From assembly GCA_963715825.1 (NCBI GenBank), contig CAVQSI010000003.1, positions 46,116 through 110,115 on the forward strand: a DNA stretch of 64,000 nucleotides, written 5' to 3'. Under the pieces are notes generated by a model. The model worked only from the letters and a program-made list of their open reading frames with translations, was not told where the DNA came from and ran no database searches. The position numbers and the translations under genes were made by a program. Positions 1 to 8,673 of this stretch are shown here, piece by piece; positions within the stretch are counted from its first letter, which is position 1, and the number at the start of each line of letters is the position of its first letter. The stretch is from Sva-07 sp963715825. Its GTDB lineage: Bacteria > Actinomycetota > Acidimicrobiia > Acidimicrobiales > Ilumatobacteraceae.

Positions 1-193
1 GCAGTGGGCGCACCGCCACGATGTAGCCCGGCGTGCGCCCGATCATCTGCCACGCCTCGCGACCGGTGGCGAGCACCTCGCCGGTCTGACGGTTCAGCGC
101 GATGACCGACGGCTCGTTGAGCACGATGCCGCGACCCTTCATGTAGACGAGGGTGTTCGCCGTACCGAGGTCGATGGCGAGGTCACGCGCCAT
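1..193 (-). CDS. mreB: Rod shape-determining protein MreB, N-terminal part (runs off the window)
   Basis: Only the first 64 codons are present; the gene continues past base 1. The reading begins MARDLAIDLGTANTLVYMKG, which carries the actin-fold phosphate-1 loop (DLGTANT) and the following strand typical of MreB, then a stretch like VLNEPSVIAL. MreB forms membrane-associated filaments that guide lateral wall synthesis. The ATG at 193 is chosen because the family begins only a few residues before this loop. DnaK-type ATPases share the fold, but the residues after the loop fit MreB much better. Confidence 0.9.
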   Translation of the reverse strand, partial: MARDLAIDLGTANTLVYMKGRGIVLNEPSVIALNRQTGEVLATGREAWQMIGRTPGYIVAVRPL

Positions 194-246
194 GTGTGCT
201 CACCTGCACTCGTGGGAGGGAGGGTGGCGCGTCGAACCCGGTGGCG

Positions 247-462
247 TCACGTGTCATCGTCACCATCATCGCCGCTCGCTGCCCGTTCGGATGGTTTCAT
301 CCGATCCGAGGTCTGGCGCCGCGCTTGGGGAGACAGGGCGTCGATCTGACGCCGGAACGATGCGATGTCGTCGGGCGGCTGCCGACTCCGGCCGGCTGCG
401 GCGGCGATGACGGCAACGACGACACCGAGCAGGAGGAACCCTGCGATCACCACGACGGTCAT
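247..462 (-). CDS. Small single-pass membrane protein of unknown function
   Basis: A 71-residue protein: one hydrophobic helix at about residues 1-22 (MTVVVIAGFLLLGVVVAVIA), then a charged, Arg-, Ser- and Asp-rich cytoplasmic-type tail ending in an acidic GDDGDDDT. The start at 462 is favoured because its ATG overlaps the stop of moaE as ATGA, suggesting translational coupling; an upstream in-frame start would lie within moaE. No enzyme motif is visible. Its position between moaE and mreB does not give a function. Confidence 0.6.
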   Translation of the reverse strand: MTVVVIAGFLLLGVVVAVIAAAAGRSRQPPDDIASFRRQIDALSPQARRQTSDRMKPSERAASGDDGDDDT

Positions 463-935
463 TCCGAGCCCACCGATCGCGGATCGCGGACCTCGTGCGC
501 GCCGGTTCCCCAGTCGGCTCCGTCGGCCCACACCTCGTGCTTCCAGATCGGCGCGGACTCCTTGAGCGCGTCGATGGCGAAGCGGGCGGCCTCGAACGCC
601 TCGGCGCGGTGAGGCGCAGACACCACGGCCACCACCGACGACTCACCGATGTCGAGGCGGCCGAGTCGATGCAGCAGGACGATGCGCCCGGTATCGGGCC
701 AGCGGCGCCGCAGTTCGGCGCCGATCTCGCCGAATCGAGGAACCACCTGCTCCTCGTAGGCCTCGTAGGTGAGGTGTTCGACCCCCGAGCGCCCGTCGGC
801 ATGGTCACGGATCGTGCCGCTGAAGAGCACGACGGCGCCACAGCTCGGCCGCACGGCCCAGTCGTAGGCGGCACCGATCGGCAGTTCGGCGTCGGTGAGA
901 CCGAACCAGTCGTCACCTTCGAGGGGTTGATCCAC
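459..935 (-). CDS. moaE: Molybdopterin synthase catalytic subunit MoaE
   Basis: The 158-residue protein matches MoaE over its length. The core SCGAVVLFSGTIRDHADGRS is the family's N-terminal signature, and the C-terminal block has HRAEAF followed by ALKESAPIWKHE, which supplies the conserved lysines used in transfer of sulfur from MoaD thiocarboxylate to precursor Z. The GTG at 935 is chosen because the in-frame sequence further upstream reads through the divergent neighbour with no MoaE similarity. The stop overlaps the next small membrane gene. No moaD or other molybdopterin gene is in the window, so its partner is elsewhere. Confidence 0.88.
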   Translation of the reverse strand: MDQPLEGDDWFGLTDAELPIGAAYDWAVRPSCGAVVLFSGTIRDHADGRSGVEHLTYEAYEEQVVPRFGEIGAELRRRWPDTGRIVLLHRLGRLDIGESSVVAVVSAPHRAEAFEAARFAIDALKESAPIWKHEVWADGADWGTGAHEVRDPRSVGSE

Positions 936-950
936 GTCGGCATCGTATCG

Positions 951-1604
951 ATGCCGACACCATGCCGGGTGGCCCGCGGACACGACCTCGCCGAGGCGTT
1001 GTACGATCTCGTCCTCGTGGAGCCAGGACCCCTGCCCCCGCACGAGCGCTCGTGGCGGCATCCCTCGGAACTGGGACCGACGCGTCTCGACATCGACGAC
1101 ACAGCTCGACGCAGCCAGCTGAACCTGCTCGCACTCGGCGGCGGCACGATGGCCGTCCTCGCCGTTGCGGCGATGGTGGTCGCGATGACCCCGCGCACCT
1201 CCGACGGCCCGGTCGCATTGAGCTCGACCACCACGCCCATCACCGCACGCGCCGTCGTCGAGCCGCCGACCTCGACGCCACCGGCCGCGCCGACGGCAAC
1301 CGTCGCTCCGCCGACGGTGCGAGCAGCGATGCCAGCACAGACCGCGTTGTCGACATCGTTCGCGGCGTTCCCCCACGCAGTCACACCCGGCCCGCAGCTC
1401 GACGTCGACGGTACGCAGGTGGCCGACGAGACGCCAGGCGACGACGACACCGTCTTCGTCCGGACCGAGGCCGTCACCTACCAGCTCACGTGGGACGTCG
1501 CTCAGCAGATGGTCGTACCCGACGGATCGGTCGTCTTCGACGCCGACGGCGACCTGGTCGCCCGCGTGAGCGACGGCGATCTGCTCAGCCTCGTCGACGG
1601 TTGA
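951..1604 (+). CDS. Membrane-anchored protein with N-terminal LPPHERSWRHPSELG motif
   Basis: A 217-residue protein. Residues about 28-42 read LPPHERSWRHPSELG, a short motif I associate with N-termini of membrane serine proteases and other anchored proteins in Acidimicrobiia. One transmembrane helix follows at about 58-79, then a Thr/Pro/Ala-rich linker and a small C-terminal region without a protease triad. The topology suggests a cytoplasmic N-terminus and an exported tail. It starts 15 bases from moaE in divergent orientation and its 3' end overlaps the SDR gene by 20 bases. Function unknown. Confidence 0.65.
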   Translation: MPTPCRVARGHDLAEALYDLVLVEPGPLPPHERSWRHPSELGPTRLDIDDTARRSQLNLLALGGGTMAVLAVAAMVVAMTPRTSDGPVALSSTTTPITARAVVEPPTSTPPAAPTATVAPPTVRAAMPAQTALSTSFAAFPHAVTPGPQLDVDGTQVADETPGDDDTVFVRTEAVTYQLTWDVAQQMVVPDGSVVFDADGDLVARVSDGDLLSLVDG

Positions 1605-2631
1605 ACCATCGGCGAGCGACGATCGCTGCAACGAGGGCACCGACGGCGACCGCAACGACACCGCCACCGAGGGCCAGCTCCTGACGACGCTTCGGCGACA
1701 CCATGGTCCACCACGGCGCCTCGGTGCTCTCCACGTAGGTCTGCTCGTTCGTGACGGTCGGCGACCAGCCAGCCGCTCGCAGACGGCCGTTGGACACCAC
1801 CCACGGCTCGAGCGTGTACGGCAGCAGACCCGGCGGGATCGGCCCACGGACGAACCGCCAACGCAGTCCGGCGACGAGCTCGCTGAAACGTTCGGGCAAC
1901 GGCAGCCGCGGACGCTCGCCCGACAGCGCGCGCACCCGCTCGCCGGGCACCCACCCGTCGGGTGCGACGTTGAACACCCCGTCGAGACGACGACCGACCC
2001 CGATCGCAACGGCGGCGGCAAGGTCGTCGAGGTGGAGGAACTGCGACGGCGGATCGGCTTGGGCCAGACGGCGACCGAACCCGTAGACCAGTGCGGTGGC
2101 CAAGCGCGAGCTGCCGCCCGCGGCGAGCGACACCGCCGGACGCAGCACGCAGGTCGTGCGTCCGGGCCGGGCGGTCCGCCACTGCTCGACGAGTTCCTCG
2201 GCCGACGCGAGCTGACGAGCGAAGACGAACTCGACGTCCGGGCGCAGGGTGGCGTCCTCCGTCAGCGGGACGGGGTTGTTCGACGCAGCGCCGTAGACGA
2301 GCGCCGACGACACGAACACGACGTGGTCGGCGCCGACGCGATCGGCGATCGCCAACGTGGCCGCCGCCGACTCGGTGGCGCTCTCGCGCCGTGCCGCCCG
2401 GGAGTCGTAGTCGCTGCTGCCGAGATCGACGACCGCAGCGATCGTTGCTGCGCACGCCGGTCCGGCACCGACGTCGTCAGCGTCGGTGACAGCCCTGTTG
2501 ACGGCGTCGGCCTCGTCGGGTGCGTCGGCGAGCACGACGTCGAGATCGTCGAGTGCGGTGCTGACGCGACCACCGAGCGAGCCCGCCGCACCCGTGAGCA
2601 CGACCACGGAGCGGTCGGCGCGGCCATCCAT
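1585..2631 (-). CDS. NAD-dependent epimerase/dehydratase-like (extended SDR) protein with C-terminal membrane anchor
   Basis: A 348-residue Rossmann-fold protein. The N-terminus VVVLTGAAGSLGGRV holds the GxxGxxG dinucleotide loop, and FVSSALVYGAASNN matches the SS-x-VYG strand of UDP-sugar epimerase-type SDRs. Where the catalytic YxxxK is expected the sequence reads FARQL, so the Tyr and Lys both appear to be lost; it may bind NAD without normal catalysis. A hydrophobic helix near residues 318-340 followed by RRWFNRRRG would anchor it in the membrane. GTG codons a little upstream are alternative starts. Substrate unknown. Confidence 0.72.
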   Translation of the reverse strand: MDGRADRSVVVLTGAAGSLGGRVSTALDDLDVVLADAPDEADAVNRAVTDADDVGAGPACAATIAAVVDLGSSDYDSRAARRESATESAAATLAIADRVGADHVVFVSSALVYGAASNNPVPLTEDATLRPDVEFVFARQLASAEELVEQWRTARPGRTTCVLRPAVSLAAGGSSRLATALVYGFGRRLAQADPPSQFLHLDDLAAAVAIGVGRRLDGVFNVAPDGWVPGERVRALSGERPRLPLPERFSELVAGLRWRFVRGPIPPGLLPYTLEPWVVSNGRLRAAGWSPTVTNEQTYVESTEAPWWTMVSPKRRQELALGGGVVAVAVGALVAAIVARRWFNRRRG

Positions 2632-2726
2632 CGTTCGCACGATAGCGAGCGCCGTCGCGGCCGCGAGCGCCACCGCCGCGGGCGCTCCGACGTATCGACG
2701 GCTCCGCCAACCCGTAGCATCGGGGT

Positions 2727-3926
2727 ATGGCCGACCAGGACGATCCCGGCGAATCGATCGACCCGTTCGCCGGCATGCCGCTGTTCGGCGACCTGTCACG
2801 AGCGTTGTCGGGGCAAGGACCGCTGAACTGGGATGCCGCACGCCAGTTCGCCGTGCTCGCTGCGAACGGTGGTGGACTGCTGTCGGGCACCGGCGTGTCG
2901 ACGTCGGGCAACGTCGATCCGACCGTGCGGATCAAGTACCGCGAACTCGCCGACATCGCCCGGCTCCACGTCGGCGACGTCATGCAGCTCGAGGTGCCGT
3001 CGACCGAACCCGACGTGGCCACACCCGAGCAATGGGCCCAGCAGACGCTCGAGGCCTACCGGCCGCTGTTCACCGACCTCGCCACCTCGCTCGGCGGCAC
3101 CGACGACCTGCCCGCTGAGATGGCCGCCGACCCGATGGCCCAGATGATGGCGGGGCTCGGCAAGATGATGGCGCCGGCGATGATGGGGATGAGCGTCGGC
3201 TCGATGGTGGGCAACCTCGCACGGCGGGCGTTCGGCGTGTACGACCTCCCCATCCCCCGCGCGACACCGGCGCTCGTGCTCGTGCCGGCCAACATCGACG
3301 CCTTCGCCGCCGACTGGTCGATCGAACTCGACGAGATGCGACTGTGGGTCCTGGCCCACGAGCTCGCCGGGCTCACGCTGCTGTCCATCGACCACATCGC
3401 CGATCATCTTCGGTCGCTGGTGCAGCGTCACGTCGGCGGGTTCCGCCCCGATCCGTCGGCGCTGTCCGACAAGCTCACGTCGCTCGACATCGACCAGAGC
3501 GATCCGATGGCAGCCATGCAGCAGGCGTTCGGCGATCCCGAAGTGCTGCTCGGCGCCGTCCGGTCGAGCGATCAGCTGGCGCTCGAACCCGAACTCGATG
3601 CCGCCGTCGCCGTCACGATCGGGGTGATCGACTGGGTGGTCGACGCCGTCGCGGTGCGCATCATCGGCGGCAGCGCGTTGCAGATCGCCGAAGCTGCAAG
3701 ACGCCGCCGCGCCGAGGCGTCGCCCGACGAGATCTTCGTCGAACGGCTGCTGGGGATCCGCCTCGGTGCCGAGCAGACCGCACGCGGCAAGGCGTTCGTG
3801 CAGGGTGTGGTCGATCGCGCCGGTGAACACGGCCTCGAGCCGCTGTTCACGCGTCCGGGCGCCGTGCCGACTCCGAACGAGATCGAGGCGCCTGGCCTCT
3901 GGCTCGCCCGAGTCGCCGACGACTGA
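2727..3926 (+). CDS. Zincin-fold protein of the DUF2342 / putative actinobacterial hydrolase family
   Basis: A 399-residue protein resembling the actinobacterial family often annotated as zinc-dependent metalloprotease or F420-biosynthesis-associated protein (DUF2342). It starts with an acidic segment and a conserved NWDAARQFA-type helix; a Gly/Met-rich segment lies near residues 138-162 and the active-site-like helix LWVLAHELAGLTLLSIDH is at about 206-223. The HExxH metal site reads HELAG, so the second histidine is absent, and catalysis should not be assumed. It overlaps the MFS gene by 80 bases at its 3' end. Confidence 0.68.
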   Translation: MADQDDPGESIDPFAGMPLFGDLSRALSGQGPLNWDAARQFAVLAANGGGLLSGTGVSTSGNVDPTVRIKYRELADIARLHVGDVMQLEVPSTEPDVATPEQWAQQTLEAYRPLFTDLATSLGGTDDLPAEMAADPMAQMMAGLGKMMAPAMMGMSVGSMVGNLARRAFGVYDLPIPRATPALVLVPANIDAFAADWSIELDEMRLWVLAHELAGLTLLSIDHIADHLRSLVQRHVGGFRPDPSALSDKLTSLDIDQSDPMAAMQQAFGDPEVLLGAVRSSDQLALEPELDAAVAVTIGVIDWVVDAVAVRIIGGSALQIAEAARRRRAEASPDEIFVERLLGIRLGAEQTARGKAFVQGVVDRAGEHGLEPLFTRPGAVPTPNEIEAPGLWLARVADD

Positions 3927-5115
3927 CCGACGGACGCCCGGCCACTGCGGCACGGCGTCGACCGAGCAGGTGCACACTCGCCGCCACGGCGACCGTCCCC
4001 ACGATCAGGAATCCGACCGAGCCGGACACCTGCAGCGCCACCGCGACGAAGGCGCCCATCGCCCAGGCGAACTGGAACCGCGTCTCGAAGACCGCGAAGG
4101 CCCTGCCCTGGTTGGCATCGGGAGCGTCGCGCTGCACGATGCTCTCGAAGTTGAGCCGACCGAGCGCCGCCATCAGGTTCAACACCGCGGCGAGCACGAC
4201 CGCGCCGAGGGGTCCGCCGAGCACCGCAACGGCGAGGCCCGCTCCGGCGCACACCAGCAGCGCTGTCGTCAACATCGTCTCTTCGCGGACCCGCGCCCGC
4301 AGCAACGACGCCACGGCGTTGCCGACCATCGCAGCGAGCGCCGACACCCCGACCACCGCAGCGAACCACAGCGTGCCCGAGTCCTGCGATCTGAGCCAGA
4401 AGGCGAGGTGGAAGAACGTGAAACCGACGAGGCCGCGCAGGACGGTCATGGCGATCGCTCCGAGTTGAATGCTCGACGAGTGGAGCTCGGTCGTCTCGAC
4501 CACGTCGACCTCGTCGGACGCCACGACGTCGGGCGACAACCGGGTGGCGGCCACCAGCGCGCCGACGAAGATCATCGCGCCGTAGACGAGCGTCGCCGGC
4601 GCCCCGACGAGCTGCAGGAGGATGCCCGCCGGGATCACGGCGATCGCCCCGGTGATGCCGGCGATCAGTCCGAGTTTCGAGTTGGCTTCGACCAGTTCCG
4701 CCTCAGACCTCACCGTCGACGGCACGATCGCCGACTTCGACACGGCGTAGGTCTTCTGGAGGACGAGCGACGCGAACACGAGCGGGAACAACAGGAGGTT
4801 GTCGAGATTCTGCGCCATCAGCAGCGTGAGGACGACCCGCGAGAGCGCGACGACCTGGATGACGAACTTGCGGCCGCCGGCCACGCGGTCGATCAACGGC
4901 CCGATCAACGGGGCAACCACGAGGAACGGCGCGAAACCGATCACCAGGAACAGCAGCACCCGGGAGCGGGCAGCGTCGAGATCGATGTCGAAGAACAGCG
5001 AATCGGCGAGCGCCACCACCATGGCGGCGTCGCCGCCCATCATCAGTGCATGGGTGATGGCGAGGCGCCGGAACTTCGAGGCGGACGGTCGCTGCGAGGC
5101 ACGGACCGGTTCCAC
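3847..5115 (-). CDS. Major facilitator superfamily transporter
   Basis: A 422-residue polytopic protein with about 12 hydrophobic helices split in two halves by a hydrophilic central loop near residues 195-215. The loop between helices 2 and 3 reads GPLIDRVAGGRKF, matching the MFS signature G-x-x-x-D-R-x-G-R-[KR]. The tail after the last helix is Arg/Ser-rich and lies in the overlap with the convergent zincin gene, so this end may be evolving freely. Substrate cannot be told; the general form is like drug or metabolite efflux permeases. Confidence 0.8.
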   Translation of the reverse strand: MEPVRASQRPSASKFRRLAITHALMMGGDAAMVVALADSLFFDIDLDAARSRVLLFLVIGFAPFLVVAPLIGPLIDRVAGGRKFVIQVVALSRVVLTLLMAQNLDNLLLFPLVFASLVLQKTYAVSKSAIVPSTVRSEAELVEANSKLGLIAGITGAIAVIPAGILLQLVGAPATLVYGAMIFVGALVAATRLSPDVVASDEVDVVETTELHSSSIQLGAIAMTVLRGLVGFTFFHLAFWLRSQDSGTLWFAAVVGVSALAAMVGNAVASLLRARVREETMLTTALLVCAGAGLAVAVLGGPLGAVVLAAVLNLMAALGRLNFESIVQRDAPDANQGRAFAVFETRFQFAWAMGAFVAVALQVSGSVGFLIVGTVAVAASVHLLGRRRAAVAGRPSVSRRRLGRARGQAPRSRSESARRPDA

Positions 5116-5172
5116 CGAGCCGATCCTACGTGACGGTTCGCCGGCGGGCTGGACGGCGCCGGTCGAGCCCGA

Positions 5173-5881
5173 TCAGTTGCGCTCGTACTTGTAGCCGAGC
5201 CCGCGGATGGTGACGATGCGCGTCGGGGTCGGCCGGGTCGGCTTCGATCTTGCCGCGCAGCCGCTTGACGTGGACGTCGAGTGTCTTGGTGTCGCCGACG
5301 TAGTCGCTGCCCCAGATCCGGTCGATCAGGGTTTCGCGTGGCAGGACACGTCCCGCGTTGGCGAGCAGGAGATGCAGCAACTCGAACTCCTTGAGCGGCA
5401 ACGACAGTTCGCGGTCGTTGACCGACACGCGATGCTCCTCCGGATCGAGAACGACATCTCCGACCTGGACGAGCCCGGGTGTCACCGTGACCGGCACTGC
5501 GGAGGACCCGTTCGACTCCGAGCGACGCAGCACCGCACGCATCCGTGCGACCAGTTCGCGCAGGCGATACGGCTTGGTGACGTAGTCGTCGGCGCCGACC
5601 TCGAGGCCGACGACCGTGTCGATCTCGGCACCTTTCGCGGTGACCATGATGATCGGGATCTGCGTTCGCTTGCGCAGCTGCCGACACACGTCGATGCCGC
5701 TGATCTTGGGCAGCATCACGTCGAGCAGCACGATGTCGGGCTGCGTCTCGTCGAACAGTTCGAGCGCCTGGACCCCATCGGTTGCCACGACGACCTCGAA
5801 GCCTTCTCGCCGAAGTCCGATGGTCAACGCCTCGACGAAACTCGCCTCGTCCTCGACGACGAGGACCGTTGCCTCACTCAC
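5173..5881 (-). CDS. regX3: RegX3/PhoP-type response regulator, frameshifted near its 3' end
   Basis: OmpR-family regulator and last gene of the phosphate block. The receiver starts TVLVVEDEASF, has the phospho-acceptor Asp in VLLDVMLP and the Lys in VTKPY; the winged helix has LPLKEFELLHLL and TLDVHVKRLRGKIEAD. After the residues EADPADP the frame breaks: removing one G from the run at 5225-5228 restores TRIVTIRGLGYKYERN and a stop at 5173 (235 residues, a normal length). As written the frame instead runs to 5126 with an Arg-rich tail. The GTG start at 5881 overlaps the kinase stop. It probably acts on the PHO box upstream of pstS. Confidence 0.85.
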
Positions 5882-7046
5882 GATGCTGTTGCTCCTCGCG
5901 AACCGCGTTCCGAACCGGGGTCTCCGGGGCCACCACGAGCGTCGCCGGAAGGCGCAGCACGAACGTCGAGCCCTCACCTTCCTGCGACGACACGAGGACC
6001 TCGCCGCCGTGGTTGGTCGCGACGTGGCGGACGATGGCGAGGCCGAGGCCGGTGCCACCGGTTTCACGGCTCCGAGCCTTGTCGACGCGATAGAAGCGTT
6101 CGAACACCCGGTCGAGGTCGCGGGTCGGGATGCCGACGCCCTGGTCGGCGACCATCACCTCGATCGCCGTGTCGTCGACACGGGTACGCACCTGGACGAC
6201 GTCGCCGTGGTAGCTGTACTTCACCGCGTTCTCGACGAGGTTTCCGACCGCGGACACGAGCTGACGTTCGTCGCCGCGCAGATACAGCCCGTCGGGCACG
6301 TCGAGCGCCGTGATCTCGACGCCGCGTCCACCGTCGACGACTCGACCGCGCGCGATCGCGGATTCCACCACGGCAGCGAGATCGACGACCTCGTCGCCCG
6401 GGGTGTTCGATTCGATCTCGGAGAGCTTGAGCAGGTCGTCGATCGTCCGAACGGCGCGGTGCGCCTCGTCGACCAGGTGGTCCGACAGCCGTTGGACCAC
6501 GACCGGGTCCGGCTCGTCGATGAGCGCCTCGGCGAGCACGGCGACGGCGCCGACGGGCGTCTTCAGTTCGTGGGAGATGTTGGTCACGAAGTCGGACCGC
6601 ATGGTGTCGGTTCGGACGCGTTCGCTGACGTCGCGAACGGTGACCACGGCGCCACCGCTGGGCACCGTGTAGGCCGAGATCTCCAACCAGAGTTTCGGCG
6701 GCCCGTGCAGTTCGACGATGGCGACGTTGTTCCCACCGCTTCGGGAAGCCGCGACGACACCGGTGACGTGATCGTCGAGCAGGATGCCGACGTGGGTCCC
6801 TCGGAACGACCGCGCCGCGGCGTTGCGGTAGCGAACCTGGGAGGCGTCGTCGACGACGAGCACACCGATCTCCATGTGCTCGACCGCCTCGCGCAACGAC
6901 CCGGACACGTCGCTCGTGCCCTCGACGGACTGCTGCGGATCCGGCGGAACGTCGTCAGGTCGACGCTGACGACGTTCGGCCAAACGGAAGATGCCGAAGC
7001 CCACGGCAATGCCGAGCACGAGGGCGACCCCGACCGCGACGATCAT
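5874..7046 (-). CDS. senX3: SenX3/PhoR-type sensor histidine kinase
   Basis: A 390-residue kinase. One N-terminal helix (about 2-20) is followed by a PAS-like sensor region (EHMEIGVLVVDDASQVRYRN), then the H-box FVTNISHELKTPV with the phospho-acceptor His, an N-box NLVENAVKYS, and G-boxes DQGVGIP and GGTGLGLAIVRH. The single helix plus PAS layout is that of SenX3, which senses phosphate state through PstSCAB/PhoU rather than through a large periplasmic domain. It starts 2 bases after phoU ends and overlaps the regulator by 8 bases, so it is likely co-translated with both. Confidence 0.9.
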   Translation of the reverse strand: MIVAVGVALVLGIAVGFGIFRLAERRQRRPDDVPPDPQQSVEGTSDVSGSLREAVEHMEIGVLVVDDASQVRYRNAAARSFRGTHVGILLDDHVTGVVAASRSGGNNVAIVELHGPPKLWLEISAYTVPSGGAVVTVRDVSERVRTDTMRSDFVTNISHELKTPVGAVAVLAEALIDEPDPVVVQRLSDHLVDEAHRAVRTIDDLLKLSEIESNTPGDEVVDLAAVVESAIARGRVVDGGRGVEITALDVPDGLYLRGDERQLVSAVGNLVENAVKYSYHGDVVQVRTRVDDTAIEVMVADQGVGIPTRDLDRVFERFYRVDKARSRETGGTGLGLAIVRHVATNHGGEVLVSSQEGEGSTFVLRLPATLVVAPETPVRNAVREEQQHRE

Positions 7047-7048
7047 GC

Positions 7049-7768
7049 TCAATCGTCGGTCTCTGGCACCGCAACCACCTTGGGTGGATCGTTGTCGCTC
7101 TCGGCGTACGGACGCTCGGGCAGCCAGCCGTTGACGATGTAGCGCGTTCGGTCGCCGACGTTGACGGCGTGGTCGCCGATGCGCTCGTAGAAGCGGGCGA
7201 CGACGGCGAGTTGCACGGCGACCTGCAGGTCGATGCTGCCCGCGGCATGGCTCTCGAAGATCACCTGGATGAACTGACGCTGCAGGTCGTCGAGGTAGGC
7301 GTCCATGTCGTGGAGCGCAGCGGCGCGCACGCCATCCTGATTGAGATAGGCCTCGGTCGCTTCCTTGAACAGCACCTGGGCCTGATCGCCCATCTTCTGG
7401 ATCACCCCGCGGAGGTGCGGGTCGAGCTCGTGGCCGTAGATGCGGCGAGCGGCCTTGCAGATGTTGACGCACAGGTCGGCCGAACGCTCGACGTCGGCGA
7501 TGATCTTGATCGCCGACACCACGGCACGCAGGTCGGTGGCGACCGGCGCCTGGAGCGCGATGACCGTGAAGCAGCGCTCTTCGAGTTCGAGGGCGCGCCG
7601 GTCGTAGTCGTCGTCGCCGAGGATCATGTACTCGGCCGCTTCGAGGTCCATCGACAACAGCACGTCGGTGGCACGCGGGACGAGTTCGGTGACCCCCGCC
7701 GACATCCTGGCGATGCCCGTCTGGATTTCGTCGAGTTGCTGGTGGAACTCGGAACGCAGTTCGTTCAT
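7049..7768 (-). CDS. phoU: Phosphate signalling/transport accessory protein PhoU
   Basis: A 239-residue all-helical protein built of two similar three-helix bundles. The paired metal-binding signatures are visible as DVERSADLCVNI and YERIGDHAVNVGDR. PhoU links the Pst transporter to the kinase and keeps the Pho regulon off when phosphate is plentiful. The ATG at 7768 overlaps the pstB stop (ATGA), fixing the start. The C-terminal tail (residues 220-239) is acidic and Pro-rich and probably disordered. Confidence 0.92.
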   Translation of the reverse strand: MNELRSEFHQQLDEIQTGIARMSAGVTELVPRATDVLLSMDLEAAEYMILGDDDYDRRALELEERCFTVIALQAPVATDLRAVVSAIKIIADVERSADLCVNICKAARRIYGHELDPHLRGVIQKMGDQAQVLFKEATEAYLNQDGVRAAALHDMDAYLDDLQRQFIQVIFESHAAGSIDLQVAVQLAVVARFYERIGDHAVNVGDRTRYIVNGWLPERPYAESDNDPPKVVAVPETDD

Positions 7769-8673
7769 CAGCCGAACCGCCCGGTCACGTAGTCGATCGT
7801 CGACTGCTGCTTCGGGTTCGAGAACATCACATCGGTGTCGTCCATCTCGACGACGTAGCCGGGCTGGCCGGTGCCGTCGATCGTGAAGAACGCCGTGCGC
7901 TGCGAGACCCGTGCGGCCTGCTGCATGTTGTGGGTGACGATCACGATCGTGTACGTCGACTTGAGCTCGTTCATCAGCTGTTCGATCGCCAGCGTCGAGA
8001 TCGGGTCGAGCGCGGAACACGGCTCGTCCATCAGCAGGATCTCGGGCTCGACGGCGATCGCTCGGGCGATGCAGAGGCGCTGCTGCTGGCCACCGGACAG
8101 CCCGGATCCCGGCTTGTCGAGACGGTCCTTGACCTCGTCCCACAGGTTTGCGCCGCGCAGCGACTTCTCGATGAGTTCGTCGGCCTCTCCCTTGGCGAAG
8201 CGCTTGCTGTTGAGACGTTTGCCCGCAAGCACGTTGTCGGCGATCGACATCGTCGGGAACGGGTTCGGGCGCTGGAAGACCATGCCGACCTTGCGGCGCA
8301 CCGCCACCGGGTCGACGCCCGGGCCGTAGAGGTCCTCGCCGTCGACGTAGACCGAACCCTCGACGCGGGCACCGTCGATCACCTCGTGCATGCGGTTGAG
8401 CGAGCGGATGAACGTCGACTTGCCGCAGCCGGACGGTCCGATCAGCGCGGTGACCGAGCGTGGCTCGATCACCATGTTGACGTCCTTCACCGCCAGGAAC
8501 GCGCTGTAGTAGATGTTCAGGTGCTCGACCACGATCCGGTTGTCCGGTCCGGTCGGCAACTCGTTCGGCCTCGACGCGACGGCGGTGTCGGTGGGCGTGT
8601 CGAGTCGATCGGTCATGTCGGAGAATTCCTCACCGGTGGTACGGATGGTGGCGTGCTGATCGGACATGGTCAT
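7768..8673 (-). CDS. pstB: Phosphate ABC transporter ATP-binding protein PstB
   Basis: The 301-residue ATPase has Walker A GPSGCGKST, the PstB-specific RPNPFPTMSI Q-loop region, signature LSGGQQQR, Walker B ILLMDEPCSALDP and the H-loop VTHNMQQA. It is longer than usual because about 45 residues precede the ABC core. The ATG at 8673 is chosen for its 4-base overlap with the pstA stop; a Met 19 codons later (8616) is a possible alternative. It powers phosphate uptake through PstA-PstC. Confidence 0.93.
   Translation of the reverse strand: MTMSDQHATIRTTGEEFSDMTDRLDTPTDTAVASRPNELPTGPDNRIVVEHLNIYYSAFLAVKDVNMVIEPRSVTALIGPSGCGKSTFIRSLNRMHEVIDGARVEGSVYVDGEDLYGPGVDPVAVRRKVGMVFQRPNPFPTMSIADNVLAGKRLNSKRFAKGEADELIEKSLRGANLWDEVKDRLDKPGSGLSGGQQQRLCIARAIAVEPEILLMDEPCSALDPISTLAIEQLMNELKSTYTIVIVTHNMQQAARVSQRTAFFTIDGTGQPGYVVEMDDTDVMFSNPKQQSTIDYVTGRFG

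Noticed and set aside
459..2021. A 520-codon minus-strand frame extending moaE upstream
   Set aside because: Only the last about 158 codons resemble MoaE; the rest is antisense to a better-supported gene, a usual artefact at this GC content.
5126..5172. An Arg-rich tail on the response regulator
   Set aside because: It results from the frameshift; the restored frame ends at 5173 with the usual winged-helix end.
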